Shown: positions 36,510 through 44,268 of the stretch, piece by piece
Numbering within the stretch: the first letter of the stretch is position 1
Layout of the letters: the number at the start of each line of letters is the position of its first letter
DNA from: Oceanobacillus oncorhynchi
GTDB lineage: Bacteria > Bacillota > Bacilli > Bacillales > Amphibacillaceae
Direction of reading: 5' to 3'
Length of the DNA stretch: 64,000 nt
NCBI RefSeq assembly: GCF_000821065.1
Contig: NZ_CDGG01000001.1
Coordinates: forward strand, 4,216,001-4,280,000
Program-made: the position numbers and the translations under genes
Notes under the pieces: generated by a model
Databases searched by the model: none
What the model saw: the letters and a program-made list of their open reading frames with translations, nothing else
Told to the model about the DNA's origin: nothing

Positions 36510-38129
36510 CTAATCCTCATTCATCCAGCTGCGTAATAATTTCGCAAATTCTTCTGGTTTTTCGTTTGCAATTTTCTCCAATTGTTTTCTCCTGATAACT
36601 TCTTCTGTATCTTCTCTAGGAAGTTCAGGAATAATTGGTTCTTCATTATCTGCTACAGAAGCTAACGGCTGCTCTTCCTCAATTTCCTCTTCCAGCCATT
36701 CTTCCTCTGTACGGTTCCTTCTGAGCATAAAGAGTAAAATAATGATGACAATTAGTAAAATTCCGCCAACAATATAAAGCCATATAGGGATTCCTGCTCC
36801 TGACGGTTCTTCCTGCTCCCCGACTGAAGGGCTGAATTCCTGAAACACAATCGAGGTATTCGGTTCAGCTTCTTCCTCCATATCCTGTAAATCTCCGTCA
36901 ACCGATGTTTCTATGATGGAATTCAAAATGGATTCCACACCTTCTTCCACATCTGTCTGTTCCTGCTGGTTTAAAAATTCTATTTCTCCATCTTCTCCTT
37001 GTCTTGTGCTGTTAACTGCCACCTGTATGCCAAGGTCTCTGATTTGATAAGGGCTTTCCACTATCTCACGGCGGATACGGTTAAATTCATAATTGATTGT
37101 TTCTCTATCTAATTCATAGTCCCCGTCATTGTCCCCTTCTTCAGCAGGAAAGTTCGCAACATCTTCTTCCCCGGCTCCTGCAACGCCATCCGGGGCTCCT
37201 TGACCAGTGTAAGATTCTTGAATCGTCTCCAGACTGACCGGTATTCCTTCCATTGCTTCAAGATCAACAGGCTCCACTAATTCTTCTGTACGGTTTTCTT
37301 GTGAAAAATCAATATCTGCCGTAACGGAAACAACAATATTTTCATTTCCTACCATTGTTCCGAGCATTTGCTGCAGCCTGCGCTGAATATCACGTTCTAC
37401 ATCTTTTTTAATGGTTTGCTGATTTGAGTATGTATCCTGACCGCCGGCTAATTGCGTTTCCTGGTCATAATATTCAAAGTACTGATTCATAATAATAATA
37501 TCTTCTGCATCTAAATTAGGGATTGCCTTTGACACCAGATGATATAGACCGTCTACTTGATTTCCCTCAAATTGATATCCCGGCTGTGTATGTAACATAA
37601 TAGCAACACTGGCTTCTCCTGTTGCTTCATCGGCAAACACAGGCTGTTCAGGCATGTTTATCATGACATTTGCATCTTGTATACCTTCAATTCCTGAAAT
37701 TAAATTCCCGAGCTCTGTTTGCATCGCATCTAGTTTCATGACACTGAATTCATTCTCCGTAATACCCCATGAGGCATTTTCACTAAAAAAAGAATAATCT
37801 ATACTCCCGCTGTTTGGAAGCCCCATAGAAGCAAATTCTAATAATAACGAATCAACCTGCTCCTCAGGCACCAGAATGGTAGTTCCGCCATTTTCAAGCT
37901 CATATGGCACTGTTCTGGTATCTAACTCCGTTGTAATTTGGCCGGCTTCCTGCATGGACAAATTATTATACAAAGGAACATAGTTTGAATTGGAACTAAA
38001 AAAAGTTACCGCAGCAATTAACAAAACGATTAATACTGCTCCGCCGATCATCGTCCCTTTTTGCCCCTTCGATCTGGATTTCCAAAAAGTAAAAGTGGAT
38101 TCTCTCCATTTTTGTAATTTCTCTTTCAT
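36510..38129 (-). CDS. fliF: Flagellar MS-ring protein FliF
   Basis: A 539-residue MS-ring subunit with two membrane helices (about 24-44 and 447-469), the ring-building motifs NNLSMQEAGQITTELDTRTVPYEL and SGIEGIQDANVMINMPEQPVF, and the C-terminal FliG-binding tail ending EEFAKLLRSWMNED. GAGGG stands nine bases before ATG at 38127-38129, giving MKEKLQKWRES. An upstream in-frame ATG has no ribosome binding site. In most relatives fliE and fliF are almost adjacent; here 227 bp with a repeat element separate them. Confidence 0.95.
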   Translation of the reverse strand: MKEKLQKWRESTFTFWKSRSKGQKGTMIGGAVLIVLLIAAVTFFSSNSNYVPLYNNLSMQEAGQITTELDTRTVPYELENGGTTILVPEEQVDSLLLEFASMGLPNSGSIDYSFFSENASWGITENEFSVMKLDAMQTELGNLISGIEGIQDANVMINMPEQPVFADEATGEASVAIMLHTQPGYQFEGNQVDGLYHLVSKAIPNLDAEDIIIMNQYFEYYDQETQLAGGQDTYSNQQTIKKDVERDIQRRLQQMLGTMVGNENIVVSVTADIDFSQENRTEELVEPVDLEAMEGIPVSLETIQESYTGQGAPDGVAGAGEEDVANFPAEEGDNDGDYELDRETINYEFNRIRREIVESPYQIRDLGIQVAVNSTRQGEDGEIEFLNQQEQTDVEEGVESILNSIIETSVDGDLQDMEEEAEPNTSIVFQEFSPSVGEQEEPSGAGIPIWLYIVGGILLIVIIILLFMLRRNRTEEEWLEEEIEEEQPLASVADNEEPIIPELPREDTEEVIRRKQLEKIANEKPEEFAKLLRSWMNED

Positions 38130-38177
38130 ATACACTACCCTCACTAAATTCAAAACTATTCTCTGTACACTTAAGAT

Positions 38178-38331
38178 TGTTCAAAAAGTCCAATTAAAAT
38201 AACTTATCATAAAAACTTTCTATGTTAAGAGCAGCTGCATCATGTAATTCCTGCATTGGAATATTTTTCGGATATAATGCATCACCCTATCCAAGCCGTA
38301 AGCTGATTCTTTGTTTGTACTTTTTTGAACA
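38178..38331. repeat. MITE-like repeat inside the flagellar operon (fliE-fliF)
   Basis: A 154-bp insertion with inverted ends TGTTCAAAAAGTCC (38178) and ACTTTTTTGAACA (ending 38331). The end at 38178, TGTTCAAAAAGTCCAATTAAAAT, matches the reverse complement of the right end of the copy at 6669-6895 (GTTCGAAAAGTCCAATAAAAAT), so the orientation is opposite. The interior differs from the other copies. No clear target duplication is visible. It does not interrupt a gene. Confidence 0.6.
38194..38286 (-). pseudogene. Possible decayed coding fragment in fliE-fliF spacer
   Basis: A 30-codon stretch closed by TAA and preceded in frame by TAG reads GDALYPKNIPMQELHD and on to AAALNIESFYDKLF. Its composition looks protein-like, but there is no start codon with a ribosome binding site and I do not recognise a family. 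It lies wholly within the repeat at 38178-38331, so it may be cargo of that element or chance. Confidence 0.25.
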
Positions 38332-38356
38332 AACATTTTCAGCTTAATTATTATCA

Positions 38357-38659
38357 TTATACCTGCATCCGCATAATCTCATTGTAGGCATCGATTACTT
38401 TACTCTGTACTTGGACACCTGTTTCCAGTGTGACGCTTGCTTTTTGAGCAGTTATCATCACATCATGCAGATTCTCCACACTGCCATTTGCTAATCCATT
38501 CGTTTTATTATCAGATTCTAATTGAATATGATTTAAATCCTCTATAGCATTTTTTAACATGGAAGAGAAATTACTTTGTGCTTGACTTGGAGTTAACCGC
38601 GAAGATTGCCCTTCTTCAACCGGGTTTACTGGAGGGAGATAAGTTCCAATCGTATTCAT
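38357..38659 (-). CDS. fliE: Flagellar hook-basal body protein FliE
   Basis: A 100-residue MS-ring/rod adaptor with the conserved C-terminal half NGLANGSVENLHDVMITAQKASVTLETGVQVQSKVIDAYNEIMRMQV and a disordered N-terminus. It links FliF to the rod and is the first exported substrate. It follows flgC by 23 bp. Confidence 0.95.
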   Translation of the reverse strand: MNTIGTYLPPVNPVEEGQSSRLTPSQAQSNFSSMLKNAIEDLNHIQLESDNKTNGLANGSVENLHDVMITAQKASVTLETGVQVQSKVIDAYNEIMRMQV

Positions 38660-38682
38660 TTTGTTCTACCACCTTTACCTTT

Positions 38683-39135
38683 TTATTGTCCAATTTCTAA
38701 TGTTTTCATAAGCATTCCCTTACTCGCATTAAAAGCAGTTACATTTGCTTCATAGGAGCGGGAAGCACTCATTAAATCAACCATTTCTTTTAACGGGTCT
38801 ACATTGGGCATTTCTACATAGCCGTCTTCATTTGCATCGGGGTGCTCCGGATTATATACAAGTTCAAACGGTGTCTGATCCTCTACTATTCCAGTTGCAC
38901 GCACACCGCCGCCAGAGGCATTATTTCCTTCTGCATGCTTTAACATCTGCTTAAAGGAAGGCTGCCCTGTGCCAAATGTTGCCATTTTCCGGCGATACGG
39001 TTCAAACTCTCCATCAGCATTTTGGGTTGCTCTGGTTGTCTGTGCATTTGCCAAGTTAGAGGACACCAGATCCATACGTAATCTCTGTGAGGTCAAACCG
39101 CTTGCGCTGGCATCCATTGATTGAAAGATAGACAA
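38683..39135 (-). CDS. flgC: Flagellar proximal rod protein FlgC
   Basis: A 150-residue rod protein: SIFQSMDASASGLTSQRLRMDLVSSNLANAQTTR at the N-terminus, VDPLKEMVDLMSASRSYEANVTAFNASKGMLMKTLEIGQ at the C-terminus. It is two bases after flgB, forming the usual flgB-flgC-fliE start of the operon. Length is normal. Confidence 0.97.
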   Translation of the reverse strand: MSIFQSMDASASGLTSQRLRMDLVSSNLANAQTTRATQNADGEFEPYRRKMATFGTGQPSFKQMLKHAEGNNASGGGVRATGIVEDQTPFELVYNPEHPDANEDGYVEMPNVDPLKEMVDLMSASRSYEANVTAFNASKGMLMKTLEIGQ

Positions 39136-39137
39136 TT

Positions 39138-39530
39138 TTAATTACCTCCTCGAATGACAGATTGTAAGCTGCTGAATTTTCCATTCATACGATCGATAAG
39201 GCTATTGTAATAAATTTGATTTTTAGCCAGTTCTGACATTTCTCTATCAATATCGACATTATTCCCATTGTGATTATATGTAGTTGACGCGTCCTTCACA
39301 ATACGGTACGGACGGTTCTCTTCTTCACCAAAGTTCAAATGACGTTCATTGGTTGTTCTAGCTTGAAGTCCAGACATCTCATTTTCTAAAGCGGATTTAA
39401 AACTTACTTTATCAGCTTTATAATTTGGTGTATCAGCATTTGAAATATTATTAGAAATAACATTATTTTTTGCAGAAGCGTACTGTATCGAATTTTCTAA
39501 GTTACCAATCGTGCCGCTAAATAAATCCAT
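39138..39530 (-). CDS. flgB: Flagellar proximal rod protein FlgB
   Basis: A 130-residue rod protein with the motif NNVISNNISNADTPNYKADKVSFKSAL and C-terminal DIDREMSELAKNQIYYNSLIDRMNGKFSSLQSVIRGG. First gene of the fla/che operon. GAGGTG precedes the ATG at an ordinary distance. The 558 bp upstream contain a terminator for codY and therefore must also supply a promoter for the flagellar operon; only weak candidates are visible. Confidence 0.97.
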   Translation of the reverse strand: MDLFSGTIGNLENSIQYASAKNNVISNNISNADTPNYKADKVSFKSALENEMSGLQARTTNERHLNFGEEENRPYRIVKDASTTYNHNGNNVDIDREMSELAKNQIYYNSLIDRMNGKFSSLQSVIRGGN

Positions 39531-39651
39531 TTTATTCTTTACACCTCTTTTTTTTCATAAACACCCATAAATTACATTGTTTATACGAATTAATTTTAAA
39601 TTAAGTGATAGACAAAGTCTATGCAATTTCTACATTATTATTGACAAATTA

Positions 39652-39699
39652 AAAAATCATTCATTTTTACTAGACCAAAAGGCCCTATAAATGATTTTT
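39652..39699 (-). repeat. Long hairpin upstream of flgB
   Basis: AAAAATCATT (39652-39661) pairs with AATGATTTTT (39690-39699); the interior contains a second GC-rich arm around AGACCAAAAGGCCCT. On the minus strand the structure ends in GATTTTTTAATTTG, so it could act as an attenuator before flgB or as a second terminator. Confidence 0.5.
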
Positions 39700-39886
39700 A
39701 TTTGTTGTTTTCCACAAATGCCCTCGCAAGCTTTGTATCAGCTGCAAATTCTATAATACATTCTCCATAACCAAATATACATAGAAAAACAGGTCATTAG
39801 ACCTTATTTCCATTCTACCTTTTAAAATAAAGGAATTCAATATACTCATTAAAAATATTTATTAAATATAATTTACTAATCGTTCT

Positions 39887-39935
39887 TGTTCAAAAAGTCG
39901 CCAAAATAAAATTAGCCTGCTAGAACCGCAGACTT
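39887..39935. repeat. Partial copy of the dispersed repeat
   Basis: TGTTCAAAAAGTC at 39887 followed by TTAGCCTGCTAGAACCGC resembles the left end of the copy at 6669 (TAGCCGGCTAAGAACGCC). The right inverted end is not clear; GGGACTTTAG near 39978 may be its decayed form. Confidence 0.5.
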
Positions 39936-40033
39936 TCCGTTGCTATTATTACTGAACATAAAAAATCGGGACTTTAGTTAGTCATCGACAGAAAATATGT
40001 TATAAAACGCAATATCCTTCCTTATTTGCACAT

Positions 40034-40066
40034 AAAAAAAACTGTGAAGAAATATTTCCCTCACAG
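40034..40066 (-). terminator. Intrinsic terminator after codY
   Basis: CTGTGA/TCACAG with an AT-rich inner extension (GGGAAATATTTCT loop region), followed in the transcript by TTTTTTT. It lies 23 bp after the codY stop and separates xerC-hslVU-codY from the flagellar operon. Confidence 0.85.
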
Positions 40067-40088
40067 CATTTTTAAGTTTATTTACTTT

Positions 40089-40868
40089 TTAGCGTGTACG
40101 GATTTTTTCTAATTCTACTAAGAATTTATCATTTAATACTTTAATATACGTTCCTTTCATACCTAGAGAACGAGATTCGATAACTCCTGCACTTTCCAGC
40201 TTGCGAAGTGCGTTAACAATAACAGAACGGGTAATTCCTACACGGTCAGCAATTTTACTTGCTACTAATAAGCCTTCTTTTCCATTTAACTCTTCAAAAA
40301 TATGATCGATTGCTTCCAGTTCACTGTAAGACAGAGAGCTGATTGCCATTTGTACAACAGCTTTGCTTCGAGCTTCCATTTCAATTTCTTCCGTTTTTTC
40401 ATGAAGAATCTCCATGCCTACTACCGTTGCACCGTATTCAGCCAACAATAAATCATCATCATTAAATGTTTCGTTCACACGGCCGATGATTAACGTTCCT
40501 AAGCGTTCTCCTCCGCCGATAATTGGAACAATAGTCGTATAGCCGTCTTTGAATAACTCTTTATTTTCTACAGGGAATACTGTGTGTTTGTTTTCAATAT
40601 CCAAGTTTGCAGTTGTTTCACGGATTTCTTGTAATCCTTCTGTATATTCTACAGGAAATTGTTTTTCTTCAAGCATAGATTTCATACGGTCATTTTCAAC
40701 CTCTTGGTTCACTGCGACACCTAATAATTTTCCGCGTCTGCTGACAATATATACATTCCCGCGAATCACATCACGCAATGATGCTGACATTTCATTGAAA
40801 TTCACTGACTTTCCTGTTGCTGTTTGTAACATTGCATTAATTTTTCTTGCTCTCGTTAATAAATCCAT
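40089..40868 (-). CDS. codY: GTP-sensing global repressor CodY
   Basis: A 259-residue regulator, identical in length to B. subtilis CodY. N-terminal GAF domain ([29 protein letters not shown]) senses branched-chain amino acids; the C-terminal winged helix reads [49 protein letters not shown] precedes ATG at 40866-40868; an upstream ATG five codons earlier overlaps it. Last gene of the xerC-hslV-hslU-codY unit. Confidence 0.98.
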   Translation of the reverse strand: MDLLTRARKINAMLQTATGKSVNFNEMSASLRDVIRGNVYIVSRRGKLLGVAVNQEVENDRMKSMLEEKQFPVEYTEGLQEIRETTANLDIENKHTVFPVENKELFKDGYTTIVPIIGGGERLGTLIIGRVNETFNDDDLLLAEYGATVVGMEILHEKTEEIEMEARSKAVVQMAISSLSYSELEAIDHIFEELNGKEGLLVASKIADRVGITRSVIVNALRKLESAGVIESRSLGMKGTYIKVLNDKFLVELEKIRTR

Positions 40869-40897
40869 TTGATATTCCTCCATTTTGGTATTTTAAA

Positions 40898-42295
40898 TTA
40901 TAATATAAATTGACTGAGATCCTTGTTTTGAGCAATTGTCGAAAGCTTATCATTAACATACCCTTTTGTAATTTCAACTTCTGTCATTGAAATATCAGGA
41001 GCTTCATAGGATAGGTCCTCTAATAATTTTTCCAAGATTGTGTGTAATCTGCGAGCCCCAATGTTGTCGGTCTCCTGGTTCACATCATAAGCAATTTGCG
41101 CAAGTCTCTCTATAGCTTCGTCCGTAAATTTAAGTTTTATACCTTCTGTTTCTAGCATTTGCTTATATTGTTTTAATAAGGCATTGGAAGGCTCTGTTAA
41201 AATTTGCTTAAATTCATTGATTGTAAGCTTCTCCAACTCTACGCGAATTGGAAACCTGCCTTGCAGCTCAGGAATCAAATCAGAAGGTTTCGACATATGA
41301 AAAGCTCCTGCAGCGATAAATAGGATATGATCCGTCTTCAAGGTTCCATGCTTGGTGACAATCGTTGATCCTTCCACAATCGGCAGAATATCCCTTTGTA
41401 CACCTTCTCTGGAAACATTTGCAGAGCCTTCTTGTTTGCCTGCTACTTTATCAATTTCGTCAATGAAAATGATACCTGTTCGTTCAGAGCGGTTAATCGC
41501 TTCTTGAGTGACCTCATCCATATCGACAAGCTTTTGCGCCTCTTGCTGGGTCAACACTTTTCTTGCCTCAGAAACGGTTAGTTTCCTTTTCTTCTTCTTT
41601 TTGGGCATGAACTGACCAAAAGCATCCTGCATGTTCATCCCCATTTGTTCCATTCCCGAACCTTGCAGCATGTCAAACATTGAAGGCGGAATTTCTTCTA
41701 CTTCAATAGAAACATAATGGTCTTCTAACTCACCTAATGCCAGCTGATGAGCTGTTCGTTTTCTTTTGGTCCTTATCTCTGATTCTTCATTCGAAGCATC
41801 ATCTTCTTGATCTTCATCTGAATCAGAGCCTTGAAACAACATTTCAAAAGGGTTTTTCACGGAGTTTTTAGTTTTTGTCTGTGGTACAAGCAGTTTAACA
41901 AGTTTTTGATTTGCTTCCTGCTCCGCCCGCTCCATGACATCTTCCATCTTTTCTTCTTTCACCATTCGTACAGCTTTTTCCACTAAATCACGAACCATTG
42001 ATTCCACGTCTCTGCCGACATAACCAACTTCTGTGAATTTTGTAGCTTCTACTTTAACAAACGGTGCACCGACCAGCTTTGCAAGCCGTCTGGCAATTTC
42101 TGTTTTACCTACACCAGTAGGACCAATCATTAAAATATTTTTGGGCACGACCTCATCTTGAAATTCTTCATCAAGCTTCATTCGCCTATAGCGATTTCTC
42201 AGAGCTACTGCCACCGATTTTTTCGCTTGCTTTTGCCCTATAATATATCTGTCTAATTGATTCACTATTTGCTTTGGCGTTAAATCCACCGTCAT
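40898..42295 (-). CDS. hslU: HslU (ClpY) AAA+ unfoldase
   Basis: A 465-residue ATPase of the HslUV protease. Walker [17 protein letters not shown], Walker B FIDEIDKV, an inserted I domain (about 110-240) with acidic and lysine-rich stretches, and the C-terminal sensor region ending DLSQFIL, the tail that docks on HslV. GGAGG lies nine bases before the ATG at 42293-42295; a further ATG three codons upstream directly abuts the ribosome binding site and is rejected. It follows hslV by 61 bp. Confidence 0.97.
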   Translation of the reverse strand: MTVDLTPKQIVNQLDRYIIGQKQAKKSVAVALRNRYRRMKLDEEFQDEVVPKNILMIGPTGVGKTEIARRLAKLVGAPFVKVEATKFTEVGYVGRDVESMVRDLVEKAVRMVKEEKMEDVMERAEQEANQKLVKLLVPQTKTKNSVKNPFEMLFQGSDSDEDQEDDASNEESEIRTKRKRTAHQLALGELEDHYVSIEVEEIPPSMFDMLQGSGMEQMGMNMQDAFGQFMPKKKKKRKLTVSEARKVLTQQEAQKLVDMDEVTQEAINRSERTGIIFIDEIDKVAGKQEGSANVSREGVQRDILPIVEGSTIVTKHGTLKTDHILFIAAGAFHMSKPSDLIPELQGRFPIRVELEKLTINEFKQILTEPSNALLKQYKQMLETEGIKLKFTDEAIERLAQIAYDVNQETDNIGARRLHTILEKLLEDLSYEAPDISMTEVEITKGYVNDKLSTIAQNKDLSQFIL

Positions 42296-42356
42296 CAAAA
42301 GCATCCTCCTTTGTCAAGACTTCATTAAAAGCGTTCATTCAAAAAGAAAGAAACGA

Positions 42357-42902
42357 TTATTCCAGTACTTCTAACGTAATCTGATCATTCGTAAACACAC
42401 AAATATCTCCTGCAATTTCTAACGCAGTTTGCGCAATCTCAGCAGCAGATAACTGCGGTGCTTTTTGAAGCAATGCTCTGCCGGCGCTTAACGCATAGTT
42501 GCCTCCAGAACCAATAGCAAGTATCCCGTCGTCCGGCTCAATAACTTCTCCTGTGCCGGATACAAGGTACATATTTTCTTTATTCATGACTATCAGCATA
42601 GCTTCGAGCTTTCTGAGAACTTTATCAGAACGCCATTCTTTTGCTAATTCGACAGCAGCTCTTGTCAAATTGCCATTAAATGCTTGTAGCTTACCTTCAA
42701 ATTTCTCAAATAATGTGAAGGCATCTGCCACAGATCCGGCAAACCCAGCCAGAACTTCTCCATTATACAAAGTTCTCACTTTTTTTGCGGTTTGCTTCAT
42801 AATGACGGCATTGCCAAGTGTCACCTGGCCGTCACCGCTCATGGCACATTTTCCATTATGCTGCACCGCAAATATGGTTGTAGCATGCATTTGGGAGTCC
42901 AT
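42357..42902 (-). CDS. hslV: HslV (ClpQ) peptidase
   Basis: A 181-residue proteasome-like peptidase: [67 protein letters not shown] and [30 protein letters not shown]. The active nucleophile is expected at T8 after removal of the leader MDSQMHA. B. subtilis ClpQ instead begins MSS and uses serine; this protein does not have serine at position 2. It is paired with hslU. Confidence 0.96.
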   Translation of the reverse strand: MDSQMHATTIFAVQHNGKCAMSGDGQVTLGNAVIMKQTAKKVRTLYNGEVLAGFAGSVADAFTLFEKFEGKLQAFNGNLTRAAVELAKEWRSDKVLRKLEAMLIVMNKENMYLVSGTGEVIEPDDGILAIGSGGNYALSAGRALLQKAPQLSAAEIAQTALEIAGDICVFTNDQITLEVLE

Positions 42903-42915
42903 ATATCCACCTCAC

Positions 42916-43827
42916 TTATTTTTTATCATTTGCGCGCGGATGGCTTTTCATATAAGCCTTCTTCAAATGCTCTTTTGAAACGTGCGTATATATTTGGGTA
43001 GAGGATAAACTTTCATGTCCTAATAGTTCCTGCACAGACCTTAAATCAGCTCCCTCATTCAACATATGCGTTGCAAAAGTATGCCTGAGCTTATGAGGAT
43101 GCACTTGAATATTTATAGAAGCTTTTTCTACTATTTTATTTAACACAGTACGAATGCCTCTTGTGGTTATCGGATTTCCTCTTGCATTTAGAAATACATT
43201 CTCTGTTTTGTTATTTGATTTATTCAGTAATTTTTTCCTTCCGTGGAACAGATACTTTTCTAAAGCCGCTTCCGCGAAACTGCCAAAGGGGACATAACGT
43301 TCTTTCCGCCCTTTCCCTTTTACAAAAATAGTTCCAATCGAAAAATCAATATCCTGCAAGCGCAATTGCTGACACTCGCTGACGCGGATTCCGGTTCCAT
43401 ACAGAACCTCCAGCAGCGCTTGATTGCGCTGCCCTAAATTTGTCGTCAAATCACTCACACAAAAAAGCTTCTCCAACTCCTCTTCATACAAAAAGCCTGG
43501 GACAGGTTTTTCTGACTTAGGGAGTGAAAGCTGCGTAAACGGATTCCCCACAATCAGCTTCTCCCGTTCCAAAAAACGGTAAAAGCTTCTCAGTGAAGAT
43601 ATTTTTCTGGAGACAGACCTTTTGCTTAACGCATTGTTATATAACTCTGTAAGAAATATCCGGACTTCCCGGTAGGTTACATGTTTTAAATCATATACTT
43701 CTTCTCTTTGCATAAAAGCTTCGAATGTTTCTAAATCAGTCCGATAAAATTGAATGGTATACGGTGAGGCATTTTTTTCAATTTGTAAATACTCTATAAA
43801 CTGGTCCATGTATGTTTTTAAATTCAC
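42916..43827 (-). CDS. xerC: Tyrosine recombinase XerC (CodV)
   Basis: A 303-residue site-specific recombinase that resolves chromosome dimers at dif with XerD. The catalytic residues are R148 (TGIRVSE), H245 and R248 (HPHKLRHTF), H271 (LLGH) and Y280 (STQIYTHV), with an N-terminal SAM-like core-binding domain. All are intact. In B. subtilis trmFO precedes it; here a 431-bp non-coding spacer with a promoter precedes it. Confidence 0.97.
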   Translation of the reverse strand: MNLKTYMDQFIEYLQIEKNASPYTIQFYRTDLETFEAFMQREEVYDLKHVTYREVRIFLTELYNNALSKRSVSRKISSLRSFYRFLEREKLIVGNPFTQLSLPKSEKPVPGFLYEEELEKLFCVSDLTTNLGQRNQALLEVLYGTGIRVSECQQLRLQDIDFSIGTIFVKGKGRKERYVPFGSFAEAALEKYLFHGRKKLLNKSNNKTENVFLNARGNPITTRGIRTVLNKIVEKASINIQVHPHKLRHTFATHMLNEGADLRSVQELLGHESLSSTQIYTHVSKEHLKKAYMKSHPRANDKK

Positions 43828-43997
43828 AAAGAAGTCACCTCATCATCGTATAACGGATAAAGCATAGCACACTCCTTCTGAGATTGCAATGAATTTAACT
43901 AAATTGTAATAAAATTCAGAAAGGTGCTTAGAGTTATGAATATTCGATGAAGTGAAAAAACAACGAAAGGGTGGTTAGGAGTATCTGAAGATCCTGT

Positions 43998-44150
43998 TTA
44001 TTTCCATTCTATAAGTGTATCCACAAAACGATAAATAACTGCTCCAATAGCTTGGGGTCTTCCTGCTAAATAGTTGAACAGCTTCTGTAAAGGGAAATGC
44101 CTTACCAAATAGATTTTAATAACAATTATAATTTTAGTCAACTTTAACGA
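43998..44150 (-). pseudogene. Possible decayed coding fragment upstream of xerC
   Basis: A 50-codon frame closed by TAA, most protein-like in its second half (YLVRHFPLQKLFNYLAG, then RPQAIGAVIYRFVDTLIEWK). There is no ATG with a ribosome binding site, and the first third coincides with the promoter. I do not recognise the family; it does not match TrmFO. It could be a remnant of a lost gene or mobile element, or chance. Confidence 0.3.
44113..44141 (-). promoter_or_regulatory. Sigma-A promoter for xerC-hslVU-codY
   Basis: TTGACT (44136-44141), 17 bp, TAAAAT (44113-44118) on the minus strand. Transcription from here gives a leader of about 280 nt before xerC. Confidence 0.7.
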
Positions 44151-44235
44151 TTATTATACGTCTAATTCAACGTTTCTAACTAACACGATGCATCTCTTTT
44201 TATTATTTATTTTACATTTCTTCACACACAGCAGA

Positions 44236-44268
44236 ACAGAAGCAGCTGATGATATCAGCTACTTCTGT
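44236..44268 (-). repeat. Hairpin overlapping the topA stop codon
   Basis: ACAGAAGTAGCTGAT pairs with ATCAGCTGCTTCTGT over three bases: 15 pairs with one T-G. Its 5' arm includes the last two codons and TAG of topA. The following bases (TCTGCTGTGTG) are only mildly T-rich, so termination is possible but not certain. Confidence 0.6.

Larger units (their letters stand above)
39531..40088. other. Control region upstream of the flagellar operon
   Basis: The 558-bp spacer holds the codY terminator (40034-40066), a partial dispersed repeat (39887-about 39935), a hairpin (39652-39699) and the flgB ribosome binding site. A weak sigma-A candidate is TTGCAT-17 bp-TAATTT at about 39590-39630 on the minus strand, within which ATAGAC/GTCTAT forms a small palindrome. 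I see no clear sigma-D box and no gene. Confidence 0.5.
43828..44258. other. Spacer between topA and xerC where trmFO is expected
   Basis: The 431 bp carry the topA 3' hairpin, a good sigma-A promoter (44113-44141) and an unexplained coding-like fragment (43998-44150). No piece of a TrmFO flavoprotein (GAGLAGSEAA-type N-terminus) is seen. Confidence 0.65.

Noticed and set aside
42302-42304. First ATG of hslU
   Set aside because: It directly abuts the GGAGG sequence; the second ATG, nine bases after GGAGG, fits translation initiation.
44236-44268. Strong intrinsic terminator for topA
   Set aside because: The stem is strong but is not followed by a T-run, so I list it only as a hairpin.
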